Source: Balaenoptera acutorostrata (Eukaryota; Chordata; Mammalia; Artiodactyla; Balaenopteridae). From it: a stretch of DNA of 64,000 nt. The stretch is from positions 54,462,207-54,526,206 of the forward strand of contig NC_080078.1 of assembly GCF_949987535.1 (NCBI RefSeq), in the 5' to 3' direction. Below are positions 1 through 9,870 of the stretch, in pieces (within the stretch, counting starts at the first letter, position 1; every line of letters starts with the position of its first letter). The notes beneath the pieces are model-generated. The model was not told where the DNA came from. It made no database searches and was given only the letters and a program-made list of their open reading frames with translations. Both the position numbers and the translations under genes were made by a program.

Positions 1-357
1 CATAAGAGCATGTTTAGTTTTCTAAGAAACTGCCAACCTGTCTTCCAAAATGGCTATACCATTTTACATTTTCACCAACAATGAATAAGAGTTCCTGTTG
101 CCTCAATCCTTGCCAGCATTTGGTGTTGCCACGGTTTTGAATTTTAGCCATTCTAATACGTCTTTTGCCCATTTTTAAAATAAGGTTCATTTTCTTATTG
201 TTGAGTTTTAAGAATTATTTGTACATTCTGGATAACAGTCTTTTATCAGATAGGTCTTTTGTAAATATTTTCTCACAGTCTGTGACTTGTCATTCTCTTG
301 ACAGTGTCTTCCACAAATTAGAACATTTTTTAATAAGGTCCAGCTTATCAATTCTTT

Positions 358-686
358 TTTTCTTTTAAAGTAAATCATCACCTTTTTTGACCAGGATTCT
401 TTATTTATTTATTCATTTATTTATGGCTGTGTTGGGTCTTCGTTTCTGCGCAAGGGCTTTCTCCAGTTACGGCAAATGGGGGCCACTCTTCATCGCGGTG
501 CGCAGGCTTCTCACTATCGTGGCCTCTCCCTCTGTGGAGCACAGGCTCCAGACGCGCAGGCTCAGCAATTGTGGCTCACGGGCCCAGCCGCTCTGCGGCA
601 TGTGGGATCCTCCCAGACCAGGGCTCGAACCCGTGTCCCCTGCATTGGCAGGCAGACTCTCAACCACTGCGCCACCAGGGAAGCCC
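358..686 (-). mobile_element. CHR-type tRNA-derived SINE with extra 3' tail
   Basis: Minus-strand SINE. The complement starts with the GGGCTTCCCTGGTGG head typical of cetartiodactyl tRNA-derived SINEs, has a B-box-like segment, and ends in an AAAT-rich tail at about 401-425. Near-identical 17-bp duplications, CAGCTTATCAATTCTTT, lie at 341-357 and 687-703, defining the insertion into the old L1. Between the A-rich tail and the left duplication lie about 40 extra bases (358-400) ending in a second A-rich run, which may be a 3' transduction. Confidence 0.9.
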
Positions 687-1057
687 CAGCTTATCAATTC
701 TTTCTTTCATGAACTGTGTCTGTGGTTTTGTAAAAAGGTATTGCCATACTAAAGGTTTCTCTTTTGTTATCTCCTATAACTTTTATAGTTTCGCATTTTA
801 TATTGCAGTCTGTGATCCATTTTGAGTTAATTTGTGTGAAGGGTGTAAGTTTTGTGTTTTTATTTTTATTTTTTTCACATGGATGTCTAGTTGTTCTAGC
901 ACCAGTTATTGAAGACTATCTTTGCACCATTATATTGCTCTTGCTCCTTTTTCAAGGACAGTTGACTATATTTGTATGCATCTATTTCTGTATCTCTACT
1001 CAGTTCCATTGATCTATTTGTCTATTCTTTCACTAAAACCACACTATCTTGATTACT

Positions 1058-1104
1058 GAAGTAATCTTGAAGTAAGTCTTGAAGTAATCTTTTTAGTAAG
1101 TCTT
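1058..1104. repeat. Short tandem duplication inside L1
   Basis: A 23-24 bp unit starting GAAGTAATCTT and ending GTAAGTCTT occurs twice head to tail (1058-1080 and 1081-1104) with a few differences. The L1 consensus I recall has the segment once, so this is a local duplication after insertion. Confidence 0.7.
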
Positions 1105-1475
1105 GAAGTCTGGTAGTGTCCGTCCTCCAACTTTGTTTTTCTCCATCAATATTGTGTTGGCTATGCTGGGTCATTTGCCTCTCTGTAGAAACTTTAGAAT
1201 CAGTTTGTCTATATCCAGAAAACTAATTTGCTGGAATTTCAATTGGGATTGCATTGAATCTTAGGTCAAGTTGAGACAAACTGACATCTTGTCAATTCTG
1301 AATCTTTCTATCTGTGAACATGAACTATCTTTTCACATATTTTGATGATTTAATTAATCAGAATTTTGTATTTCTCCTGATTGATTTTCAAATACTGAAC
1401 CAGCCTTGTATACCAGGATAAATCCCACTTGGTTGTGATGTATAATCCTTTTTATGCATTGTTGAACTCCATTTG

Positions 1476-1760
1476 CTAATAATTTGTTGAGAATTTTGCA
1501 TTCTTGTTCATGAGAGATATTGGTCTGTAGATTACTTTTCTTGTAATGTCTTTGCTTATTGTTGGTATTAGGACAATACTGGCCTTAAGGTATGAATTAG
1601 AAAGTATTCCCTCTGCTTCTATACTCAGAAAGAGATTGTAGAGGGTTGTTATAATTTCTTCCTTAAATGTTTGGTAGAATTCACCAGTGGATCCATCTGG
1701 GCCTGGTCTTTTCTCTTTTGGAAGGTTGTTAAATACTGATTCAATGTCTTTAGTAGACAT
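1476..1760 (-). pseudogene. L1 ORF2 reverse transcriptase fragment
   Basis: A 94-residue open stretch inside the old L1. It carries the fingers-region signature of L1 reverse transcriptase: a GPDG motif followed by FYQTFKEE, then an LIP motif and YRPISLMN near the end. The intact protein would be about 1,275 residues, and the flanking frame is closed by stops. It is a passive remnant of the surrounding element. Confidence 0.85.
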
Positions 1761-2658
1761 AAGCCTTTTCAGATTGTCTATTTCTCATATGCCTTTTGGC
1801 ATATTGTGTCTTTTAAGAAATTGGTTTGTTTCATCTAAGTTATCAAATTTGTGAGCATAGAGTTTTTTATATATTCTTTTATTATCATTTTAATGTCAAT
1901 GGAATCTATAGTGATATCCCACCTTCCTCTGTGATATTAGTAATTTGTGTCCTCACTCTTTTTTTCTTTGTTAGTCTGGATAGAGGCTTATCAATTTTAT
2001 TGATCTTTTCAAAGAACCAGCTTTTGGTTTCATTGATTTTCTTACTAATTCCCTGTTTTCAACTTCATTGAGTTCTGCTCTAATCTTTATTATTTCTTTT
2101 CTTCTACTTACTTTGAATTTAATTTGTTATTCTTTTTCTAGTTTTCTAAAGTGGAAACTTATAAGATTATTTATTTTAGATTTTTCTTCTGTTCTTATAT
2201 ATGCATTCAATGCTGTAAATCTTCCTCTAAGTACTGCCATCACTGCATCTCACAAATTTTGATAAATTTTGTTTTGATTTTCATTTAGTTCAAAATATTT
2301 TTTAGTTTTACTTGATATTTCTCATATGAACCATGTGTTAGAAGTGTGTTGTTTAATTTCCATCTACTTTGGTATTTTCTTATTATCTTTCTGTTATTGA
2401 TTTGTAGTTTGATTTCATTGTGGTCTGAGAACAGACATTGTCTGATTTAAGTTATTTTAAAATAGTTAAGGTGTGTTTTTATGGCCTAGAATGTGGTCTA
2501 CCTCAGTTAATATTCCATGTGGGCTTGAAAAAGGGGTGTGTTCTTCTGTAGTTGGATTAAGTTGTCCATAGAAGTCAATTATATCCAATTGATTGAAGGT
2601 GTTTTTGAGTACAACTATGTCCTTACCAACTTTCTGCTGGCCAGATCTGTTCTGTTTC

Positions 2659-2876
2659 TGTCTTTTGTTTTCACTTTTTATTTTATATTGGAGTATAGTT
2701 TATTAACAATGTTGTGTTAGTTTCAGGTGTACAGTAAAGTGATTCAGTTATACATAGACATGTATCTATTCTTTTTCAAATTCTTTTCCCATTTAGGTTG
2801 TTACAGAATATTGAGTAGAATTCCCTGTGCTATACAGTAGGTCCGTATTGGTTATCCATTTTAAATATAGCAGGAT
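2659..2876 (-). mobile_element. 5'-truncated L1 3' end, nested
   Basis: The plus strand reads as the complement of the lineage L1 3' terminus: T-rich start, then a GAGTATAGTT-like start and GTTTCAGGTGTACAG, then CCCTGTGCTATACAG. The fragment is about 200 bp and sits inside the old L1. Related GATCTGTTC strings at about 2644 and 2878 look like its target-site duplication. It was itself hit by the SINE at 2893-3186. Confidence 0.82.
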
Positions 2877-2892
2877 GGATCTGTTCATTTTT

Positions 2893-3186
2893 TTTTTTAA
2901 ATTAATTAATTTATTTATTTTTGGCTGTGTTGGGTCTTCGTTTCTGTGCGAGGGCTTTCTCTAGTTGTGGCAAGCGGGGGGCCACTCTTCATCGTGGTGC
3001 ATGGGCCTGTCACTGTCGCGGCCTCTCTTGTTGCGGAGCACAGGCTCCAGACGCGCAGGCTCAGCAGTTGTGGCTCACGGGCCCAGTTGCTCCGCGGCAT
3101 GTGGGATCTTCCCAGACCAGGGCTCGAACCCGTGTCCCCTGCATTGGCAGGCAGATTCTCAACCACAGCGCCACCAGGGAAGCCCC
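2893..3186 (-). mobile_element. CHR-type tRNA-derived SINE
   Basis: Minus-strand SINE with the complete head (GGGCTTCCCTGGTGG on the complement) and an A/T-rich tail at 2893-2922. A perfect 16-bp duplication, GGATCTGTTCATTTTT, flanks it at 2877-2892 and 3187-3202, so insertion boundaries are firm. It lies at the right edge of the nested L1 3' fragment and is therefore the youngest layer of this stack. Confidence 0.93.
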
Positions 3187-4271
3187 GGATCTGTTCATTT
3201 TTGATAGATGTTTGTTGAAATCTCCAACTATGATAGTGGATTCATCTATATCTCTTTGCAGAGAGATATTATTTTTTGCCTCACATAATTTGATGCTCTG
3301 TTGTTAGGTGCATACATATTAAGCTTGGAGAATTGACCTCTTTATCATTATTTAATGCCTTTCTATATTTATCCCTGATAACTTTCCTTGTTCTGAAGCC
3401 AGCTTTTTCAGCTTTGTTCTGAAATTAATATAGTTACTCCTGCTTTCTTTTGCTAGTGTTAGCATGATATGTTTTTCTTCATCTATTTACTTTTAATCTA
3501 CATGTGTCTTTACATTTAAAGTAGGTTTAGAAAACATAAAGCTGAATCTTGTTTTTTGATCCACTCTGACAATCTCTGGATGCATTTAGACCATTGACAT
3601 TCAGAGTGTTTATTGATTTAGTTGGATTAATATCTATTATATTCATTACTGTTTTCAATATATTGCCTTTGTTCTTTGTTCCTATTTTTGTCTTCTACTC
3701 TTTTCCTGCCTTTTGTGGCTTAATTGAGCATTTTCTATGTTCCATTTTCTTTCCTTTCTTAGTATATTGGTTATAATTCTTTTTTGTTTGTTTGTTTTGT
3801 TTTTTATTTTACTTTTTTAGTGGTTACCCTAGAGTCTGCAATATATATTTCCTAACTAATTTCTCCTGAAGGCAGCCTTTGTTAGGAAGAACACAGTGTT
3901 CTGGTATATTTCAAAGTGGTTGCCCCTCCTCCTCCTGGTAACAGGAGAGAATTTTTCACTGATATTTACAGTAGGAACCTGGTCAGACTCCTGGAGGTTA
4001 CACACAATATTGTGGAGGACCCCCCGATGGCTGGTTTCTCTGGAATTTTTAACTCTCATGCTTTTCTACACTGAGGCTCCAGCAATTTGTCAATTGTAGT
4101 TCAGGTTTTCCTATTCCTACCCTGAATCCTGAGGTAGTTTCTGCTTGTGAGTCTGTGTTCTGGTAAGCTGTGATTCACTTCATTTGCCTGTCTGTCTCTC
4201 CAATGCTGGGGGCAGAGTTTTGCCCTATGTCCTCCCCTCTCTTATGGATCAAAGAAGAGTTATTGATTTTA

Positions 4272-4452
4272 TTTTATTTATTTTTATTGAAGTATAGTTG
4301 ATTTACAATGTTGTGCTAATCTCTGCTGTACAGCAAAGTGACTCAGTTATACACATATAGACATTCTTTTTTTATATTTTTTCCATTATGTTTTATCACA
4401 GGATATTGAATATAGTTCCCTGTGCTATACAGTAGAACCTTGTTGTTTATCC
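4272..4452 (-). mobile_element. 5'-truncated L1 3' end with perfect TSD
   Basis: A minus-strand L1 3' terminus of about 180 bp inserted in the 5' UTR of the old L1. The plus strand shows the ATTGAAGTATAGTTGATTTA start and the CCCTGTGCTATACAGTAG block of this family. Flanked by a perfect 17-bp duplication, AAGAGTTATTGATTTTA, at 4255-4271 and 4453-4469. It carries no coding sequence. Confidence 0.92.
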
Positions 4453-4574
4453 AAGAGTTATTGATTTTAAAATTTGTTCAGCTTTGTACTTGTGGTTAAG
4501 ATTGAACAGCAACTTTCAAGCTCCTTACATGTGGAACTGGAAACTGAAAGAGTCACCACTGAACTGTTTAAAAA

Positions 4575-4670
4575 ATTTGTTTTGGAATAATTATAGATAT
4601 GCAGGAATTTACAGAAATATTAGAATCTTGTGTATCATTCACCTAGTTTTCTACAAATGGTGACATTTCA
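4575..4670. mobile_element. Possible old L1 3' UTR fragment
   Basis: About 95 bp resembling the old L1 3' UTR segment that mentions a short TTCACCTAG block followed by TGGTGACATTTCATC. The match is weak and the orientation is not settled. It lies directly before a plus-strand L1 ORF2 fragment but need not be the same copy. Confidence 0.4.
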
Positions 4671-4671
4671 T

Positions 4672-5215
4672 CAGTGGATTTTTACCAAACAGGGAAAAAA
4701 ATAACAGAAATCTTACATAAACTTCCAGAGAATAGAAAAGGGTCATCACCAACTTTGTTGATGAAGCCAGCATGATCTTGATACTAATATCTGATAAAGA
4801 AAATGCACATAGGAGAACCCACAGGACAATCTCTCTGATTAAAAAAATCATAAAGAAAATACTAAAAAAATTGATATCCAGTGATTTATGGAAATGAAAC
4901 CTATTATGACCAAACTGGGTTTATGTCAATAATAAAAGAGTGATTTAAGATTTTAAAATCAGTATAATTCACCATATTAACAGATACAAGGGAAAGTCAT
5001 ATGATCATATGATGAGAAAACGTGTATGATTAAATACAAATCCATATAAAAGAGAAACTCAGTAAACCAAGAATGAAAGGGAACTTCCTTAATCTGATGA
5101 GGTGTATTTCCCAAAAAGCAATAGTAAACATGCCATGATGAAATGTTGAAATCTTTCCCTCTGAGATCAAAAACAGTGGAAAATCTTACACTTTATACTC
5201 TAATAGTGCTACTTC
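4672..5215 (+). pseudogene. Ancient L1 ORF2 fragment
   Basis: Plus-strand sequence similar to the reverse transcriptase part of L1 ORF2: a TTTTTACCAAAC start, then GAAGCCAGCATGATCTTGATAC, then CATATTAACAGATACAAGG and the segment before TTTCCCTCTGAGATCA. Indels and stops are frequent. It ends abruptly near 5215, after which I see no L1 similarity. It is a separate element from the minus-strand L1 to its left. Confidence 0.78.
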
Positions 5216-7637
5216 AAGAAGAAATGTCTATTTTAGGGCAGTTGTGCACTTTCCCTTTATGGAAGATCCAAAAATCAATGGGCAGTATTCAAAAGTAGGC
5301 CTGCCAACAGTAGTTTCCTATGAAGAAATCCATTGTCTTTTAAAGGAAAGGGTTTGACCAAAAAATGCAGTGACCTAATCCAACTATTTTAAATGGCTTA
5401 ATTGTGTGTTTTGTTCTATTTGGATTGGACGGTAACCATGAAATTAAAGATGATGCATTTTGTTAATGTTGAAATCTGGCTGGACTATGATTAATGAGAT
5501 GGCTCATATTCTAGTCATGTTGATTGCCTTAATCATGGCCCCTCTCTTTTTTCATACATTAATTACAATATAAATTTGTATGTTTTTCAGTAGACTGACA
5601 TTTTCTACATAGGAGAATAAACTTAACTTAGATTAGTTGCTTAAAAAATTGACTTCAGGGAACACTCTGATACCGATCATCCATCTTCATGGATTTGTAT
5701 CATTGAGTAAAAGTGATTTAAAAGTCTAATTTTCTCTTCCACATTAACAGAAAACCTAGAAAAATTTTGCATACCCAAGGGCAATAGTGAATTTTCCCAC
5801 AAATTATGACTACTCTAGTTCCCCCTTATCTGTCTATTTAATTTTATTTTAATAATATAATTTTGATATTGGGGATTTTAGAGGTCAACAATCAACTTTT
5901 TCCCAATGCTTTGTAAATAGACTCTACTTGAATGAAATGTACTATTTTAGGAAGTCTACTGTTCCACTGCTGAAAAGTTAATTGTTGGGAAATTCTTCCT
6001 TTTATTTCTCAGAAGATTCAAGTATAATCATTGTGTGTAGAGTTCCATGTCTAATGCATTGATTATTCGAACTTTCCTCTTTTTCCTTATCACATTCTCA
6101 CATTTTTCTACTCACCATCTTCAGCACTCTATTTTGATTCTACATGTTTTATTTTGTTTTGTTGTTTGCTTATTTCATTATTCTAGTAATCTTCATTCCT
6201 AATAAGACAAAGACCTTAACATTGTTCCCCCAGCTCAAACCATCTCAGACGAGTAGACATAACTGAAGAGACATGTGGTACACACACTAGAGAACACTGC
6301 TGCATTAGGGTTGAAACTTATTTTTTCTGGTTACTGACAATGAATCCCAGACCTGCATATTTTTTCCTGAAAATTTTAATACAAAAAATGATATAAATGA
6401 TATAAAAATGATCTTTCCTCTCATAACCTTACATAATAACATGTGGTAACATGTCATTAACAAGAGTTTCACTTCCATAAAGGCAGGGATGATTGTCTCG
6501 CTTTTAGCACTATGTATATGAAATCTAGTGCCAAGTTTGGCATATAACTAGAACTTGGTACATTTGCATGGAATGGATAGTGGAATGGATTGGTGAGGAC
6601 CTTCTCTAAAATGTAGGACTTTGTAGAAGGTCATTATTCACAATGACAATAAAGTGAAGAATTATGTGTACAATCAAGTAGTAAGAGAAAAGGAATTGCG
6701 AAACTTTACTTTTTGTTTTATAAACATTTTTCAAGAAATATTATATAACTGCTATACTAAGTCAAGAGATTAATATTCCTGTATAAAATAGATTTGCAAT
6801 GGGTATAATAATTTTTGATGCTCAAACCACGGAAGTATTATATATGATGTTTTAGTTGATAATGAAATTTGATCCAGAGTCTAACAAAGACTATAGATCT
6901 GGCCCAAATGCCTCTGCTTTCATAGTTCATATCAATGGCAAATTTGCAATGAGACTTAAAGGTTTAAAGAAGCCAACTTACAGAATTTTTTTTCTTTCTC
7001 CAGCTTTCAAAAATACCAATTTGGATATTCAAAAGCATACTAGAGGAAGTATTTGAAGATGACGCACTTAAAAAAGACATTTGTTTCACAAAACTGCAAG
7101 AGGTCCATATATATATGGATCATATGGATGATATATAAATGTGTGTCCATATGTATATATTTACATACATATTACATATATGTATATAATATGTAATGTG
7201 CATGTATATATATATATTTTTTAGATATGGGCATCTTGAAGTTTTGTGAAATGAAGATACACATTTTTAACTGGTTTCTATTATAGAATTGACTAATGGA
7301 TTAAAAGTTCAAAATGCAAGGTTGTGATAAGAGGTGGCACTCTTTCCAAAAGATTACCATCACTGCTCTTTCAAGCGTTTCTTAATTATTCTCTCTTGGT
7401 TATTATTTTTCGGTTATCCTCTACTACCAAACTTTTCAAATGCTGCCTAGCACACAACATTCAGTTACATTGAATCTATTGTTAAAGAGCTTCAATTAAG
7501 TTGTCCTTGCCTTTCCCACTATCTTATACGTTTTCTCTGACCAAGTCATTGCCTGAATATATAAGGGAAGCAGACAAGTCATGGGCAAACCACAGGATCT
7601 GTTTTCTCAACTTGACTAAAAAATTTCTTTGTTCCAA
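5216..7637. other. Unique AT-rich sequence, no gene seen
   Basis: No repeat family or gene recognised with confidence. A 66-codon plus-strand frame at 6856-7056 has no recognised domain and no supporting context, so I treat it as chance. Confidence 0.6.
7099..7222. repeat. AT-rich degenerate simple repeat
   Basis: A run of mixed TA, TATG and CATA motifs about 120 bp long with several short self-complementary pieces. It looks like a decayed microsatellite. Confidence 0.7.
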
Positions 7638-7840
7638 AAGTGGTTCTCAACCTTTTGCTCTCTCACTATCCTGAAGATATTTGGTTATGTGTGGAGACAT
7701 TTTTAGTTGTAACAACTAGGGTAAGGATTCCACTGGCATTTAGTGGATAGAGACCAGTCACGTCTACAGGACAGCTAACCACAATAAATAATTATCTGGT
7801 CCAAAATGTCAATAATGCTAAGGCTGAAGAAACTTTTACT
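7638..7840 (+). mobile_element. MER20-like hAT MITE relic
   Basis: About 200 bp matching the layout I know for MER20: GTGGTTCTCAACC at the left end, GGAGACATTTTTAGTTGTAACAACT, CATTTAGTGGATAGAGACCAG, then AATTATCTGGTCCAAAATGTCAATA, and a terminal GCTGAAGAAAC block. The family is a short non-autonomous hAT-Charlie element without coding capacity. The copy is diverged but close to full length. Confidence 0.82.
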
Positions 7841-7966
7841 GGATAACCTTTAAATATCCCTGATTAAACTCAGCAAATCTTACTGCCACACATAATTACA
7901 CTGCTTATTTTTTTTCTTCCCTCACCCACATTTTTAATGGCTTAACATTTTAAGTGAAAGCAGAAG

Positions 7967-8748
7967 TACTATAGTCCCCCCGCCCCCCTTATCTGCTGTT
8001 TCATTCTCCTTGGTTTTAGTTACCCATGGTCAAACTTGGTCTGAAAATATTAAATGAAAAATTCCAGAAATAAAGAAATCTTAAGTTTTAAATTGTGCGC
8101 CATTCTGTGTAGCTTGATTAAATCTCACGCTGTCCTGCTCTGTCCCGCCCAGGATGTGAATCATCTGCCTGTTAATCACTGAGTAGCTGTCGTGTTTATC
8201 GCAGTGCTTGTGTTCAGGTAAATCTTTTACTTAATCATGGCCCCAAGGCACAAGAGGAGTGATGGGGTAATTCGGATTCGCCAAAGAGAAGCCATAAAGT
8301 GCTTCTTTTAAGTGAAAAGGTGAAAGTTCTAGATCTAATGGGGGGAAAAAAGCGTATTCTGATGTTGCTAAGATCTACGGTAAGAACAAATCTTCTGTAC
8401 ATGAAATTGTGAAGAAGGGAAAAGAAATTCAAGCTAGTTTTGCTTCTGCATCTCACACTTTCTGGCCATAGAGCATGAAAAGTACCTAGTTAAGATGGAA
8501 AAAACATTAAATTTTGAAAGAGAGACCACATTCACATCACTTTTATTACTGTATATTGTTATAATTGTTCTATTTTATTATTAGTCATTTTAAATATCTT
8601 ACTGTGCCTGATTTATAAATTAAACTTTATTATAGGTATGTATGTATAGGAAAAACAGTATATATAGGGTTTGGTACTATGTTCAGTTTCAGGCATTCGC
8701 TGGGGGTCTTAACATGTCCCCTGAAGATAAGGAGGAGCTTCTGTAATA
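7967..8748 (+). mobile_element. Tigger (pogo-like) DNA transposon relic, internally deleted
   Basis: Both ends are visible: a left end TAGTCCCCCCGCCCCCCTTA and a right end whose complement reads CTATTACAGAAGCTCCTCC. Between them are the internal sequences of a Tigger7/MER44-like element, including AAATTCCAGAAATAAAG, the transposase start near 8237, and GATTTATAAATTAAACTTTAT near the right end. At about 780 bp it is much shorter than an autonomous Tigger, so most of the transposase is deleted. The exact subfamily needs a consensus alignment. Confidence 0.87.
8237..8530 (+). pseudogene. Tigger transposase N-terminal remnant
   Basis: An ATG at 8237 opens a frame beginning MAPRHKRS, matching the start of pogo-like transposases. 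It stops at codon 25 (TAA, 8309-8311) through frame loss. Downstream, GTGAAAAGGTGAAAGTTCT, a GCTAAGATCTACGGTAAGAAC segment and a GTGAAGAAGG segment continue the N-terminal DNA-binding (CENP-B/helix-turn-helix) region in a shifted frame. The catalytic DDE part is missing. Confidence 0.75.
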
Positions 8749-9620
8749 GTTTTGGAAGAGGTAATTGTTTTTAGTTTAAAAAGTACAAGTAAAGATGATC
8801 TGAATTCACAGCTGACTAGGATATCTACCTTTGCTCATCGTCTGAAGTACAGATCCTCATACTGAAGAGGTGCCTGCCTGCTTTGCTTCACTTGTATCAG
8901 AGTTTCTAGTGGCAAACAACAGAACCCATTCTGATTGGTTTAAACAGAAATGGGATTTATTGAAGGATATTTGATAGCTTAGAGAATTTCCAAGAGGGCC
9001 AGATGGTCAGGGATAGAAGCTACATGTCCAAGAAAAATGTGCAAAAGCTGTTGGAGTTGCTGAAGAAAAGAACCCACTGCAGGGACCCAGAAACCAGCAA
9101 CACACGCCCATGATGCTGCAGGGTGATGCCAGAGGCTTCCCCAAGAGAACCAACTTCACTATCCTTCATACTCTTCATAAAAAATGGATTCTTTCTGGGG
9201 CTTCCTTTCTCACATTGCTTTCTTATAAATTGAAGTCCCATACTGGTGCATCTGTTTGGTGAAGCCTGGTTCCACTTGTACCCTAGTTGTAAGAGCAGCT
9301 GGGAAGGCAAATTATTGACTGGCAGTGTGGAAAGTTGTTTAAAGGATGCTGTGCAGTCACAAACATGTGAAGTATTCACTTTACCATTGCTCCTCCATAC
9401 TACCCATAACAAAGCATACAATTATATAATGCCTTTGCTGAGCACTAGGCTATATCTAATAGTGAAGGATCTTGCTTCAAAGTCAATGTGGGGGCAATAA
9501 AACTATGTCCTGGTCTTAGTGCTTACAGTGAACTTAAAAACTAATCAACTCAGTTGGCTAGTGGAAAATTTATATAATCTTTTGGGAACACAATTGAGCA
9601 TAGTATGTAATTTAGACTGT
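8749..9620. other. Unique or undated sequence, no gene seen
   Basis: The stretch at about 8895-9010 (a fragment with GGCAAACAACAGAACCCATT and GGGATTTATTGAAGG) has the look of an old interspersed repeat I cannot name. Frames at 9020-9421 (minus) and 9246-9500 (plus) show no recognisable domain. Confidence 0.45.
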
Positions 9621-9621
9621 A

Positions 9622-9790
9622 CTCAGGAATTGTTTAAGATAGGTACTGTTATAATTGCCATTTCATAGATGAGAAAATTCAGGCACAGTAAAATTAAGTA
9701 CTTTACCTTAAATCACAAAGAATATAAGCCAGAAACACTAGCATTAAAACCAGGCATTTTTCTCCAGAGTCCATACATTTAATCACTTTT
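9622..9790 (-). mobile_element. MIR SINE fragment
   Basis: The plus strand shows the inverted MIR core: GGTACTGTTATAATTGCCAT, CATAGATGAGAAAATTCAGGC, then a decayed version of the AAGTAACTTGCCC block, ending in CTCCAGAGTCC. MIR is an ancient tRNA-derived SINE mobilised by L2. Confidence 0.85.
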
Positions 9791-9804
9791 TATTACTTCC
9801 AATT

Positions 9805-9870
9805 TTATACATGAAGATACTGAGCTTCTAGTGTTAAGGAATTTGGCCAAAGTTACACCGGTAGGGATTT
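9805..9870 (-). mobile_element. Short MIR core fragment
   Basis: A second, shorter inverted MIR core lies right beside the previous one: ACATGAAGATACTGAGCTTC and TTGGCCAAAGTTACACCGGT. It is a separate, more truncated copy. Confidence 0.6.

Larger units (their letters stand above)
1..4545 (-). mobile_element. Ancient L1 (L1M-type), mosaic, ORF1 missing
   Basis: On the minus strand this reads as a LINE-1 running from the 3' UTR at the window edge, through ORF2 (reverse transcriptase near 1476-1760, endonuclease side near 3200-3650), to a 5' UTR ending near 4545. Identification rests on long similarity to the remembered consensus of old mammalian L1 in this order. It is interrupted by a SINE at 358-686, a nested L1 3' end plus SINE at about 2659-3186, and an L1 3' end at 4272-4452. 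The sequence jumps near 3855-3870 from the region upstream of ORF2 straight into 5' UTR, so most of ORF1 is absent. Many stops and frameshifts make it a dead copy. The exact subfamily is not assigned. Confidence 0.88.

Noticed and set aside
387..752. Open frames of 76-121 codons on both strands
   Set aside because: They translate the CHR SINE and its flank. The same frames recur at 2915-3307 and 37741-38216 because the SINE recurs.
6856..7056. 66-codon frame starting MIMKFDPES
   Set aside because: No domain, no start context of note, and no neighbouring exon-like signals in AT-rich DNA.
8235..8456. 73-codon minus-strand frame
   Set aside because: It is the antisense of the Tigger transposase remnant, which is the better explanation.
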